A stretch of DNA of 33,951 nucleotides from Candidatus Nomurabacteria bacterium (GCA_903862255.1 CAIOXK010000002.1:1-33951), one strand, 5' to 3'; shown: positions 17,007 through 27,097, counted from the first letter of the stretch. The notes: generated from the letters alone by a model not told the origin. Program-made: numbers and translations.

Positions 17007-17822
17007 ATGACACATAATGCATTGGTACTGGCAATCGAATTGATCTTTGTTTATATGGCCGGAATGTTTTTCTTATCCCTAATGAAAAAAGACAATAGTA
17101 TTGTTGATATCGCATACGGTATTGGCTTCATTATTGTTGCATGGAGTACTCTACTTATTTTTGGTAATCATACATTTATTCAGTTACTTATTACTGGCCT
17201 TATTACTATTTGGGGACTACGTTTATCAATCCGAATCTATCTTCGCAACAAAGGAAAGCCAGAAGATTTCCGTTATAAAAAATGGCGAGAAGAGTGGACA
17301 TGGTTCAAGACTCGTAGTTTTTTTCAAATCTATATGCTGCAAGGTTTGATCATTATCGGTATCAGTACCGTAAGTATTTTTATTAATAGTTCAATTCATA
17401 CTCGCTTACCAAATACTATATACAGCACAATATTAGTAATAATCGGCGCACTTGCCTGGGTCAAAGGATTTTTCTTTGAAGCTGTTGGCGATTACCAATT
17501 AAGTACCTTTATTAAGCACCAAACAGAATTAAAGGCCAGGGGTGAGACTCCAGCAAAAACAGTAATGGATGAAGGGCTATGGAGTATGACTCGTCACCCT
17601 AATTATTTCGGTGAAGTTGCAATGTGGTGGGGCTTATTTATTATTGCCCTGTCAGTACAAGGTGGAATAGTTACAATTATTAGCCCGCTAATAATTACGT
17701 TTTTATTGTTAAAAGTTTCTGGCATACCGATGCTTGAAGCACACTATAAAGGCAATGCCGAATACGAAGCATACCAAGCTCGTACTAATGCACTGATCCC
17801 TTGGTTTCCGAAAAAGAAATAA
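17007..17822 (+). CDS. DUF1295 / steroid 5-alpha-reductase-like membrane protein
   Basis: 'MTHNALVLAIELIF...WGLRLSIRIYLRNKGKPEDFRYKKWREEW...GLWSMTRHPNYFGEVAMWWGLFI'; ATG at 17007 favoured over the 16746 ORF start, which overlaps zwf. Confidence 0.9.
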   Translation: MTHNALVLAIELIFVYMAGMFFLSLMKKDNSIVDIAYGIGFIIVAWSTLLIFGNHTFIQLLITGLITIWGLRLSIRIYLRNKGKPEDFRYKKWREEWTWFKTRSFFQIYMLQGLIIIGISTVSIFINSSIHTRLPNTIYSTILVIIGALAWVKGFFFEAVGDYQLSTFIKHQTELKARGETPAKTVMDEGLWSMTRHPNYFGEVAMWWGLFIIALSVQGGIVTIISPLIITFLLLKVSGIPMLEAHYKGNAEYEAYQARTNALIPWFPKKK

Positions 17823-17833
17823 AAGAAGAAATA

Positions 17834-20800
17834 CTAAATGTGACTATTGATATACACTCTCGTCTTTTGATCCAGAGTACCAGTAGTTTTTAGTCCCACA
17901 CTCTTTTGGAATGCTGATAGTGTTCTTTTTGTCTTCGCGCCAAATGTTTTAGTTTCATTACCAGGCTTAGTCACAGCGAAGCCGTGTGCTGCTAGGTACT
18001 TTTGTAGAATGATTGTATCTGAGCTAATATCGCCACCCTTGAGGTTTTTTGTAAGGAGTACAACAGGTAATGCAGCAGCAGGAATAGATGATGGAACTGA
18101 TGGGGTTGATGGTACTGATACTGGTACTACAGTAACTAATTTGCTTCCAATTGCAGTACCGCCACCACTAAGTCCTTGTTGGCTACCTATTGGTGTATTT
18201 ACAACAGGAGAAGTGAAGACAATACCTGTTGCAATAGCAGTTGCTGCAGGATCAGCACCCGCATCTCTATAACTTACTGTTAATGAGTATGTTCCAGCTG
18301 GAATACTATCAGCAGTTGCAGACGCAACCTGACTAACTCCGCTAATACCGCCAGTGAGCGGAAGTGTAAATGTTGTTGCACCAGAAGCAATGTTTTGCAG
18401 AGTAAGAACTATCGGACTGCCGTATGTTGGGGTGAAGATTAATGAGACGCTGCCCGATAACGGCGCAACAGGAAGGTTAAAAGCGATTGTGAGTGGTGAG
18501 GTAGTAAGTTGTGAAAGTCCAGTAGTTGGAGCAGTGAGTGTTGGAGTTGGAGTACTTGTTGGACAAGCCGCCATTGTGAATGTTACGTCATTACCGTACC
18601 CTGTACCGTCGATACTTGTTGCGTATGCACGATAGTGGTATGTTGTGCCGCAATCAAAATGCACACTCGATAAATCATTATATGTCTCAGTGAAACTTCC
18701 AGTAGAGAATGTCTCGCCTGACTGAACAGAAGTATTTCCGTACGCAGTTGTCGTGCCCCATTCGAAACCTCGAACGGTCGGCGCATCCTGTCCAATGTCA
18801 GTAATAGCTCCGTTGAAAGTTACATTTGTTCTTGTAATACCTGTGGCAGAACTTGTCGAAAGCGATGGACCGCTTTGCAGTATCCAAATATCACCAGTAC
18901 CGGAAGTATAGGTATATGCACCACCAACAGCTAATACGAGCTTAGTACCATCACCAGAAAACGCAACACCTCCCCAGTTACGAATCCCTGGCGCAATCTG
19001 CGGATCCCAAGTACTACCAGAATCGGAGGAAAGATATGTGTAATCACCATTTGCAGTTGCTGCAATTTTAGTACCATCACTTGATGATGAAATGTATTTC
19101 CATTTTCGTGTTCCTGCAGCTGTCTGGTCTGTCCAGCTCACTCCGAAGTCAGTCGAGGTCCAGATGTCGCCGGTACTACTACCATTACCAACAGTTGCTA
19201 CCAAATGACTACCGTCTGATGATGATGTCACGCCATACCATCGCTGTGTCCCAGCATTTGTCTGATCTGTCCAAGTTGCACCACTATCTGTAGAGGTATA
19301 AATATCGCCAGTTGTTGCAAAGCCCCCAACAACAGCAACAAGCTTCGTACCGTCAGAAGACGAGGCAACAGAAGACCAGTACCTGCTACCTGATGTCGTC
19401 TGGTCTGTCCAAGTTGCACCACTATCTGTAGAGGTATAAATGTCACTATTATAATACGAAACCGCGACTAACTTAGTACCATCAGAAGATGTAGCAATAG
19501 AAGTCCAGTGAAGACTTGGGGCATTAGTCTGGTCTGTCCAAGTTGCACCAGAGTCATCAGAAGTCCAGATATCACCACCGTATACAGCGGCGGCAATATG
19601 TGTACCGTCAGACGATACTGCAATAGCACGCCACGCTCGACTGCCCGCAATAGATCGATCGATCCATGTCGCACCACGGTCTGAAGAGGTATAAATATCG
19701 CCACCATTTACCGCTCCGACGATAAGTGAACCGTCTGAGGATATTGCAAGAGCGGACCATTGTACGCCAGCCATTACAGCCGAGAGATTCCATGCGCCTG
19801 TTGTATTACTAGTATAAATATCACCACCACTCTCTGCTGCTATAAGTTTCGTACCATCAGCAGATGAAGCGACAAACTGCCATTGTCTACCCCCCGCAGT
19901 TACCTGGTCTGTCCATGTTGCGCCAGAGTCATCAGAAGTATAGAGGTCATCAGTATTAGCTGCACCCGCTACAAGCTTCGTGCCATCGGAAGACGATGCA
20001 ACAGAAACCCATTGTCTATTCCCTGCCGCTGATCGATCTGTCCATGTTGCGCCAGAGTCATCAGAAGTCCAGATATCACCACTAGACGCTGCTGCAACGA
20101 GTTTCGTACCATCAGCAGAAGATGCGACTGAATTCCAATATCTTGAGCCTGATGTCGTCTGGTCTGTCCATGTCGCGCCACTGTCGGTTGAAGTGTAGAT
20201 GTCGCCATTAGATACTGCTGCAACGAGTTTCGTACCATCAGCTGATGAAGCAAGTGATTGCCAATATCTTGAGCCCGATGCCGTTTGGTCTGTCCATGTT
20301 GCACCACTGTCGGTTGAAGTGTAGATGTCGCCACTAAACTCAGCAGCAACGAGTTTCGTACCGTCAGCTGATGAGGCTATCGTATTCCAAGACCTGTTCC
20401 CTGATGTTGTTTGATCTGTCCATGTTGCACCACCGTCGGTTGAAGTGTAAATGTCGCCATTATATACAACAGCGGCAATATGCGTACCGTCAGCAGACGA
20501 AGCAACTGAAACCCATTGCCTAGTCCCTGCCGCTGATCGATCTGTCCATGTTGCACCACCGTCGGTTGAAGTGTAAATGTCGCCATTAAATATTTCAGCT
20601 ACAAGCTTTGTACCGTCGGCAGAAGATGCGCCTGCCTGCCAATTGAGTTGTGGTGAGACAACAACCTTTTGACTAACCCAGGTTACTCCACTATCAGAAG
20701 ATGTGTGGATAGTCCCCCCATCAACTGCGGCCACAACATGACTTCCATCATTAGAAATTGCCACTGCAGACCAATCTCTTTGACCGTTAGTATTTTGATT

Positions 20801-21685
20801 TATCCATGTTACCCCTGAGTCGTTTGAAGTATATAGGTTGCCATTAGTAACTGCTGCAACGAGTTTCGTACCGTCAGCTGATGAAGCGACTGAGCGCCAC
20901 CATAAACTACCAGACCCTACCTGGTCAGTCCATGTTGCGCCAGAGTCAGTGGAAGTATAGATGTCGCTACTAAAAGCGACAGCAACAAGCTTTGTACCAT
21001 CAGCAGAAGATGCAAGTGATTCCCATAATTTACCACCCCATCCATCATTATGATTCTCAACCCATGTAATACCAGAATCATTTGATGTCCAGATATTACC
21101 GCCATACGAAGCAGCCGCAAGTTTGGTACCGTCAGCAGACGAGACTACTGCACGCCATTCAATAGCGCCAGAGGACCCAATCTGGTCCGTCCATGTTGCA
21201 CCACCGTCGGTTGAAGTGTAGATGTCGCCACTCTCCTGCACAGCAACCAGCTTAGCGCCATCAGCAGATGATGCTATAGCATTCCAAGCCCTGCTCCCTG
21301 CCGACGCTCGGTCCGTCCATGTCGCGCCACTGTCGGCAGAAGTCCAGATATCGCCACTATATGCGGTTGCGGCAAGATGTGTGCCATCAGCAGACGAAGC
21401 AATTGAGCTCCAGTATCTACTACCAGCACTGAAACGATTTGTCCAAGTCACACCACTGTCTGTTGAAGTGTAGATATTTGCACCGCCCGCAACAGCTGCC
21501 AGTTTTGTACCATCAGCAGATGAGGCAATCGAGCTCCAAGATAGTCTTGTAGCTGGAGTAATTTTGCCAGCAGTAGCATTTGACCACGTCCACCCTGTAG
21601 CATGAACCTTTGTCGCAGTTAATAGCGATACCAATACTATTAAAGGCAGGATAATAAAAACTGCTGACAAAAGTTTTCTTTTCAT
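17834..21685 (-). CDS. Giant secreted Asp-box (BNR-type) beta-propeller repeat protein with C-terminal peptidoglycan-binding-like domain
   Basis: About 21 repeats of 'WxSVASSADGTKLVAAxxxGDIYTSTDSGATWTDQ'; signal peptide; C-terminal 'DTIILQKYLAAHGF...KTFGAKTKRTLSAFQKSVGLKTTGTLDQKTRVYIN'. ATG at 21685 (the track uses an upstream TTG). Confidence 0.9.
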   Translation of the reverse strand: MKRKLLSAVFIILPLIVLVSLLTATKVHATGWTWSNATAGKITPATRLSWSSIASSADGTKLAAVAGGANIYTSTDSGVTWTNRFSAGSRYWSSIASSADGTHLAATAYSGDIWTSADSGATWTDRASAGSRAWNAIASSADGAKLVAVQESGDIYTSTDGGATWTDQIGSSGAIEWRAVVSSADGTKLAAASYGGNIWTSNDSGITWVENHNDGWGGKLWESLASSADGTKLVAVAFSSDIYTSTDSGATWTDQVGSGSLWWRSVASSADGTKLVAAVTNGNLYTSNDSGVTWINQNTNGQRDWSAVAISNDGSHVVAAVDGGTIHTSSDSGVTWVSQKVVVSPQLNWQAGASSADGTKLVAEIFNGDIYTSTDGGATWTDRSAAGTRQWVSVASSADGTHIAAVVYNGDIYTSTDGGATWTDQTTSGNRSWNTIASSADGTKLVAAEFSGDIYTSTDSGATWTDQTASGSRYWQSLASSADGTKLVAAVSNGDIYTSTDSGATWTDQTTSGSRYWNSVASSADGTKLVAAASSGDIWTSDDSGATWTDRSAAGNRQWVSVASSSDGTKLVAGAANTDDLYTSDDSGATWTDQVTAGGRQWQFVASSADGTKLIAAESGGDIYTSNTTGAWNLSAVMAGVQWSALAISSDGSLIVGAVNGGDIYTSSDRGATWIDRSIAGSRAWRAIAVSSDGTHIAAAVYGGDIWTSDDSGATWTDQTNAPSLHWTSIATSSDGTKLVAVSYYNSDIYTSTDSGATWTDQTTSGSRYWSSVASSSDGTKLVAVVGGFATTGDIYTSTDSGATWTDQTNAGTQRWYGVTSSSDGSHLVATVGNGSSTGDIWTSTDFGVSWTDQTAAGTRKWKYISSSSDGTKIAATANGDYTYLSSDSGSTWDPQIAPGIRNWGGVAFSGDGTKLVLAVGGAYTYTSGTGDIWILQSGPSLSTSSATGITRTNVTFNGAITDIGQDAPTVRGFEWGTTTAYGNTSVQSGETFSTGSFTETYNDLSSVHFDCGTTYHYRAYATSIDGTGYGNDVTFTMAACPTSTPTPTLTAPTTGLSQLTTSPLTIAFNLPVAPLSGSVSLIFTPTYGSPIVLTLQNIASGATTFTLPLTGGISGVSQVASATADSIPAGTYSLTVSYRDAGADPAATAIATGIVFTSPVVNTPIGSQQGLSGGGTAIGSKLVTVVPVSVPSTPSVPSSIPAAALPVVLLTKNLKGGDISSDTIILQKYLAAHGFAVTKPGNETKTFGAKTKRTLSAFQKSVGLKTTGTLDQKTRVYINSHI
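18859..21550 (-). repeat. Intragenic tandem repeats (~126 bp unit, approximate bounds)
   Basis: Recurrent DNA such as 'gtctgtccatgttgcgccagagtcatcagaagt' and 'gcaacgagtttcgtaccatcagc' at ~126-nt spacing. Confidence 0.85.
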
Positions 21686-21794
21686 AAAAAGCAAAAAGTC
21701 TCAAATTAAAATATAATCTCCATATTATACAACATAGAGACAAAATATGCTGTGTATAAAGAGCAATAAACGACTCACTAAAATTTATGCTTTA

Positions 21795-22265
21795 TTAGGG
21801 TAGATACTGTTCTGAAATATCAACAACTTTACCGTCTTTAATTGTTACCCAATATAATAATTTATCTGCTTGATATAAATCGGTTTTGTCTAAATAAATT
21901 TTTATAAATTCTTCCAGCGAAACCTGCTCATTCCAAGATTGTCCCCCTTCTGGATCTTTTGCATATGTCTGTAAAGAAACAGTGGTTCCTGGGGCTATTG
22001 GAATTGTGTGCACTTGAGAGTTTTCATTAACATAATCAACACCAACAAAGTCAGTGCTTATACTTTTGATCAAGCCGACATGCATTCCGTTTTTGTCATC
22101 TCCATAATCTTTATTATCTGGAGTTGCAATTGTTGATTCTACGCCTGCTGGCTGAGCCGGAACAGGAGTTAGTGTGCGTTCTTTTACCAACAGCTTATTT
22201 TCTATAATCGCTTGAGTGATGACCAGTACAAAAAAGACGCAAAGAATGGTGTATATTTTTCTCAT
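21795..22265 (-). CDS. Hypothetical exported/membrane-anchored protein
   Basis: 156 aa; N-terminal hydrophobic segment, ATG preceded by TGCTATAAT-N6. Confidence 0.7.
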   Translation of the reverse strand: MRKIYTILCVFFVLVITQAIIENKLLVKERTLTPVPAQPAGVESTIATPDNKDYGDDKNGMHVGLIKSISTDFVGVDYVNENSQVHTIPIAPGTTVSLQTYAKDPEGGQSWNEQVSLEEFIKIYLDKTDLYQADKLLYWVTIKDGKVVDISEQYLP

Positions 22266-22283
22266 GTGGTAATTATAGCAGTT

Positions 22284-24023
22284 TTAACGTTCGCCAACTT
22301 GCTGGCGCCACATTGCATAGTACAAACCTTTTTCGGCAAGTAACGCTTCATGGGTACCAGTTTCAGCAACCTTCCCTTTTTCAAGCACATAAATACGATC
22401 AGCGTGCATAATTGTTGAGAGACGGTGTGCAATCAATACTGTAATGCGTAAATTTCCTCCTGAAACATCACGAATAGTTTTTGTGATTTCTTCTTCAGTA
22501 ATTGAGTCAAGGGCAGATGTTGCTTCGTCGAAAATCAAAATACTTGGCTTGCGAAGTAATGCACGAGCGATTGAAAGACGCTGCTTTTCACCACCAGAAA
22601 TTTTTACACCTCCTTCACCAATGATAGTGTCGATACCGTTATCAGCACGAGCAAGTAGTGGTGCCGCAGCACTTTGTTCGAGTGCCAGCATCATTTCTGC
22701 ATCAGTAGCATCTGGCTTAACGAACAAAAGATTTTCTTTGATAGATCCAGCGAAGAGTTGTGTATCCTGAGTCACGAAGCCAATTTGTGTACGAAGTGTA
22801 TTCATATCAACATCTTTATAAGAAATATTGTTATAAGAAATATTCCCCTCTTTTGGCTCATATAGACCAACGAGCAATTTCACCAGTGAGGTTTTACCCG
22901 AACCTGAAGGACCAACGAATGCAATTGTCTCTCCGCCATTCACTTTAAATGAAATATGTTCTAGTGCAGCTGACTTAGCAGTACGATATTGAAACCCTAC
23001 ATCATCAAATGCTAATGCAGATACAGTACCAACAGTCTTTGCTTCATCGGGGACTGGCTCAATTGGCGCACTAATAATTTCAGTGAATTTACCAAGTGCA
23101 ACCTGTGTATCACGGTAGTTTGTAATAACAGTACCGAGATCTTGTAGTGGACCAAAGATGAAGAATGAATATATGTAGAGTGAAAAGAATTGCCCGAAAC
23201 TAACAACTTTTGCGAATACAAGATAGAGTAAGAATGCCAATATCAATGTACGCATCAAGTTGATGAGCGTCCCTTGAACAAAACTGATACTACGAATAAA
23301 CCGCAGCTTTTTCAATTCAAGCTTTAGAATGCGATCAGTTGTTGTATTAAGACGACCGATTTCTTGATCAACCAATCCTAGGCTTTTTACTAATTCGATA
23401 TTGCGGAGCGATTCTGTTGTCGCCCCAGACAATGCTGTAGTTTCTGCGACGATAACTTTCTGAATACGCTTCACCTTCCCCGTCAGCACATAACTTAATG
23501 TACCGATAATTGGAATGGTTAATGCAAATACTACTGCAATACCCCAATAAATACTGATAGCGTAAATTGTTACGAAAATAAATCCGAGAATTGAAACAAA
23601 GAAGACATTGATAAATGAAGCAATAAATGTCTCACTCGATGTTCTCACCTGTTGCAATGTACTAAGCGTTTGACCACTACGCTGGTCTTCGAATACTTCA
23701 TACGGCAATGCGAGTGAGTGTTGAACTCCATCATTGTAAATTTTAGCGCCAGTACGCTGAGTAACAGTATTGAGATAATAATCCTGAAAGTTCTTTGCTA
23801 CACGAGAAACAAAGGCAGCGCCAACAGCAAGTAACAATAGAATAGAAATACCACGGAAAAATTCATGCAAGGTAAAAGTATCAAACTTCGTCGCATAGTC
23901 ATCAATGATGTGCCGAAAGATCAAGGGATCAAGCAGTGAAAACGTTTGATTGATAGCAGCCAAAATAAGCACCATCAAACATAGTTTCCAGTACTGCTTC
24001 AGATAAATAACAAGTATCTTCAT
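22284..24023 (-). CDS. ABC transporter, fused permease/ATPase (MsbA/MDR-like exporter)
   Basis: Walker A 'FVGPSGSGKTSLVKLLVG', signature 'ISGGEKQRLSIARALLRKPSILIFDEATSALD', N-terminal six-TM region; ATG at 24023. Confidence 0.95.
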   Translation of the reverse strand: MKILVIYLKQYWKLCLMVLILAAINQTFSLLDPLIFRHIIDDYATKFDTFTLHEFFRGISILLLLAVGAAFVSRVAKNFQDYYLNTVTQRTGAKIYNDGVQHSLALPYEVFEDQRSGQTLSTLQQVRTSSETFIASFINVFFVSILGFIFVTIYAISIYWGIAVVFALTIPIIGTLSYVLTGKVKRIQKVIVAETTALSGATTESLRNIELVKSLGLVDQEIGRLNTTTDRILKLELKKLRFIRSISFVQGTLINLMRTLILAFLLYLVFAKVVSFGQFFSLYIYSFFIFGPLQDLGTVITNYRDTQVALGKFTEIISAPIEPVPDEAKTVGTVSALAFDDVGFQYRTAKSAALEHISFKVNGGETIAFVGPSGSGKTSLVKLLVGLYEPKEGNISYNNISYKDVDMNTLRTQIGFVTQDTQLFAGSIKENLLFVKPDATDAEMMLALEQSAAAPLLARADNGIDTIIGEGGVKISGGEKQRLSIARALLRKPSILIFDEATSALDSITEEEITKTIRDVSGGNLRITVLIAHRLSTIMHADRIYVLEKGKVAETGTHEALLAEKGLYYAMWRQQVGER

Positions 24024-24027
24024 GTAG

Positions 24028-24519
24028 TTATTCCTTCGGCGGAGTATCGATACCTGCCCATACATTACTAGTACCAATATGCTCTACGCCAGATGCTTTG
24101 ATATATAAGAATAATTGCATTTTGTAGCCAGTCATAGTCTTAAGTAGTTCAAGAAGAAATATTGCTCGTGAATGTGTCATGCCAAAAATTGAAACTTCTT
24201 CTTCGAGATTTGTTTCATTGAATTGTGCATAGATTTCTGCCATTTCTTTTTCTTGTACATCCATAGCTCCAGCAAAGTTTTCTACAGTTGTTGCATCACG
24301 ACGCTCTGCATATTTTGCAAAAGGAGTAATATCTCCCACTAAGATTGCATCCATTGTTCCCACCCCTGCTGTACTAAGGTATTGTAGGAGTTCTAAAGTA
24401 GTACGCTGTTTTTCTGTTGGCTTATGATCGTGCTTATCTGCAGGAATCTTTTCTGCCAAGTGCTTAATAATGCTAATTTCTTTTTTAAATGAGTTCCAGA
24501 TTTGTTCTTTTGTATACAT
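24028..24519 (-). CDS. DinB-like helical-bundle protein
   Basis: 163 aa; 'LELLQYLSTAGVGTMDAI' and overall DinB/YfiT-like helical pattern. Confidence 0.55.
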   Translation of the reverse strand: MYTKEQIWNSFKKEISIIKHLAEKIPADKHDHKPTEKQRTTLELLQYLSTAGVGTMDAILVGDITPFAKYAERRDATTVENFAGAMDVQEKEMAEIYAQFNETNLEEEVSIFGMTHSRAIFLLELLKTMTGYKMQLFLYIKASGVEHIGTSNVWAGIDTPPKE

Positions 24520-24534
24520 AGGTCATCATTATAG

Positions 24535-24569
24535 CACAAAGCCACTATAATTTCTATAGTGGCTTTGTG
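24535..24569. terminator. Palindromic terminator
   Basis: CACAAAGCCACTATA-ATTTC-TATAGTGGCTTTGTG, perfect 15 bp arms, between the two minus-strand genes. Confidence 0.7.
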
Positions 24570-24589
24570 GTGCTTGAGATATCTGCTTA

Positions 24590-25270
24590 TTAATGAGTTG
24601 TAACGGTCATTGCAATTTGCAGTGTCGGATCTGTAGAGTAATCGTACCCAGTAGTACTAGTTAACCCTTCCCCGCCTGAAATGATTAGGAATTTAGTATG
24701 TGACAATGCCACTACATATACTGACAATCCAAAGCCATGGTGCGTACCACCGTTAAAAATTGGCAAACCAGATGTTGTAAATGCAAAAGGTGTTGTTGCT
24801 ACGCTATACAAAGAACCATCTTGTTCATTTTGCACTTGGGTAACCCATCCAATCTTACCGTATGACAACACGTTCTTGCCCCACTTCCCTGTAGAAGTAT
24901 CAGCGCTGTCAGTTGCTTTTACAATAGTAATAGGTTGAATGTTTGAATTTGGAATTGAGAGTGATACCTTACCAGTTTTGTCGATTGACTGAATACGTGT
25001 TTGAGGGTATGTCGCAGTGTAACCAAACTTAGCATCTGTATACACTTTTGTAATTGGACTTGGTGTTGCGTGCGGAGGCAACACTGGCTCAGATGGCTTA
25101 GTAACTGCTGGAATAACTGGTGTTGTTGAAACGGTTGGTATTTCAGAATTAATAACTGGAGCAGTGCGATTATGCCGAGAATAAAAACGCGCACCTATTA
25201 TAACTGCGATTATTAGAATTACTACTAATGCCAGAATGATTACAGTAGAACCTTTTTGTAAATTTTTCAT
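24590..25270 (-). CDS. Hypothetical membrane-anchored extracytoplasmic protein
   Basis: MKNLQKGSTVIILALVVILIIAVIIGARF then Pro-rich linker and globular domain. Confidence 0.7.
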   Translation of the reverse strand: MKNLQKGSTVIILALVVILIIAVIIGARFYSRHNRTAPVINSEIPTVSTTPVIPAVTKPSEPVLPPHATPSPITKVYTDAKFGYTATYPQTRIQSIDKTGKVSLSIPNSNIQPITIVKATDSADTSTGKWGKNVLSYGKIGWVTQVQNEQDGSLYSVATTPFAFTTSGLPIFNGGTHHGFGLSVYVVALSHTKFLIISGGEGLTSTTGYDYSTDPTLQIAMTVTTH

Positions 25271-25338
25271 ATACAAAGTATACCACCTCTACACATACAT
25301 CACCTTTTTAGATACAGTAACTCTCCACCTTCAGAATA

Positions 25339-25365
25339 TATGTGCGCTGCTAAGCAGCGCACATA
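25339..25365. repeat. Intergenic copy of the same palindromic element
   Basis: TATGTGCGCTGCT-A-AGCAGCGCACATA; shares the 23-nt core TGTGCGCTGCTwAGCAGCGCACA with 7027..7059. Confidence 0.9.
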
Positions 25366-25403
25366 ATAGCAAGACTGTAACTATTGAATTGCAAGCAATC
25401 CTA

Positions 25404-25441
25404 AAGAAAATCCCTCTCACTATATTGAGAGGGATTTTCTT
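25404..25441. terminator. Bidirectional terminator-like hairpin
   Basis: AAGAAAATCCCTCTCA-CTATAT-TGAGAGGGATTTTCTT, perfect 16 bp arms, downstream of Nudix gene. Confidence 0.75.
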
Positions 25442-25515
25442 ATAGGGTGCCGTCGTAGAGGAAGTCAGAACTATTTTCGCACAGAGAAACGATGCGACTA
25501 TCTATATTCCGAGCC

Positions 25516-25971
25516 TTAATCTAAAGACTTTAAAGCATTAACTACATCATCTAGGACTCCTACCATTGATTCAAATTTAAGTAACGCTTTCGCTTCATCA
25601 TACTCACACCACTTGCAAGCAATGATTTCATGCTGCCAAATTTCAGGAACAGTAATTTCATCTGAACTAGGAAAACCTAGGTAATATGTATTGGTCTTAT
25701 GATATGTCTTGTCATCCTTCTCGAATTGATAGTCATTACTAAATGTAATATCTTCATGGATAACACAGTCAGTTATACCCGTTTCTTCCCATAGCTCTCT
25801 TTTTACGGTGTCTAATACTGTTTCATTTTCTTCTTGATGCCCTTTTGGAAAAGACCAATTTCCTGTGTTCTGATGAACAATAAGAAAATTCCAAACACCT
25901 TCTTTTTGTATGACAGGTATAATACCGAATGAGTAGTCCTCTATGGCGACAGGATTTGTTTCAGATTTCAT
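25516..25971 (-). CDS. NUDIX hydrolase
   Basis: Nudix box 'GHQEENETVLDTVKRELWEETGI'. Confidence 0.93.
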   Translation of the reverse strand: MKSETNPVAIEDYSFGIIPVIQKEGVWNFLIVHQNTGNWSFPKGHQEENETVLDTVKRELWEETGITDCVIHEDITFSNDYQFEKDDKTYHKTNTYYLGFPSSDEITVPEIWQHEIIACKWCEYDEAKALLKFESMVGVLDDVVNALKSLD

Positions 25972-26034
25972 ATTTTGATAATAACATTTTAATTTAAATG
26001 CTTATAGTGGTGGGTTTAAAAAATATATTTGGTT

Positions 26035-26074
26035 AGAACTAGAAAATCCCTCAGCTGAGGGATTTTCTAGTTCT
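26035..26074. repeat. Perfect 40-bp palindrome
   Basis: AGAACTAGAAAATCCCTCAG|CTGAGGGATTTTCTAGTTCT, no spacer. Confidence 0.95.
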
Positions 26075-26158
26075 TTTCTCTAATGGGTTGCTTGTTGGAC
26101 AAGTTCAGAACTCTGAATTGGAGGAAAATAGATATTGAACTAGGGTTGTTTCAGAATT

Positions 26159-27019
26159 TTATTCAACATTTTTCTCAAAAGCAGCACGAAGCATTTTAGT
26201 TACACCATCGCCAGCAACTGACTGACCTGTTTGTTCGTTGTTACGAAGTTCACTTTCCAAAGGAAGTAATAGCACTTGCTTCGGGAACTTCTTTGCAAGG
26301 TCAAGATTACTTATAGCTGGATTATGCCTGTTTACTATGAACAAATCACCCTCTTTAATATCCTGTTCAGTCAGTGTCGGAACAACTTTCGCCTCAATAC
26401 CAAGTTCTGTTTCTATCTCTTTTTGCCAAGTAGGTAAAATTTCTTCCTTTGGAAATTCACTTCCCGTATGGTCGGTGATGTTTTCAGAAAGAAGATATAC
26501 TTCCTTAATATCGTTATTCTTTTCTTTGGCTATATTAAGAAGTGTCTTAACAACCTCAACAGAAAAACGACCTCCCAACATTTGTTCTACGCGAGTTTCA
26601 ATTAAAACATCTTCATCGAAAGAAAAATCAATGTTGAATTTTTCTTTTAGCAAAGTAGGTAGTATTTCCATTCTTACCTTACCACCTTCTGCAACAGCTT
26701 CTGAAAGACCTAGTTCTTTTGGAAAGCTCTGTAGCGCATTTTCATCCTTTTTACTTATAGCATTGAATAGTTCTTCTTCAATTGCGTTGTAGCAAGTCAT
26801 ATCTATTGCGATAGCACTGTTTGGATGTTTGAGTATTTCTTCAAAAATTTTTGTTACATTCGGTTCTTCTCCTTTTTCACATACAGGATTTATTTCGGGG
26901 AACATTGCATCATAGAGGTCATTTGAGCGAAAGATTGGGAATACTGCCAACTGCTGTTTCTCAAGATTAGGCTGTATATCTTCATGTTGTTCGTTCAACG
27001 GATTAAGGGTATTTTCCAT
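26159..27019 (-). CDS. Hypothetical protein, no family recognised
   Basis: 287 aa from ATG 27019 (MENTLNPLNEQHEDIQPN...), preceded by TGCTATACT-N6; charged, non-repetitive, protein-like composition. Confidence 0.65.
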   Translation of the reverse strand: MENTLNPLNEQHEDIQPNLEKQQLAVFPIFRSNDLYDAMFPEINPVCEKGEEPNVTKIFEEILKHPNSAIAIDMTCYNAIEEELFNAISKKDENALQSFPKELGLSEAVAEGGKVRMEILPTLLKEKFNIDFSFDEDVLIETRVEQMLGGRFSVEVVKTLLNIAKEKNNDIKEVYLLSENITDHTGSEFPKEEILPTWQKEIETELGIEAKVVPTLTEQDIKEGDLFIVNRHNPAISNLDLAKKFPKQVLLLPLESELRNNEQTGQSVAGDGVTKMLRAAFEKNVE

Positions 27020-27097
27020 ATGAAAAGTATAGCAAAACATAATACTGCAACCAAATTAGGCTATATTAATGATTTCAATGTATTTAACAAATAAAAA

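Noticed and set aside
18859-21550. Regularly spaced near-identical repeats that could look like a CRISPR or minisatellite
   Set aside because: Period is ~126 nt, fully in frame, with Asp-box protein repeats; no spacer/repeat architecture and no cas genes.
25442-25456. Possible attachment-site partner of the tRNA-His 3' end (ATAGGGTGCC vs ATAGGGGTGCCC)
   Set aside because: Only about ten bases with an indel; too short and imperfect to call an att repeat.
26238-26792. 184-aa plus-strand ORF
   Set aside because: Antisense to the 26159..27019 gene; Ser-rich composition typical of a shadow frame, no start signal or family features.
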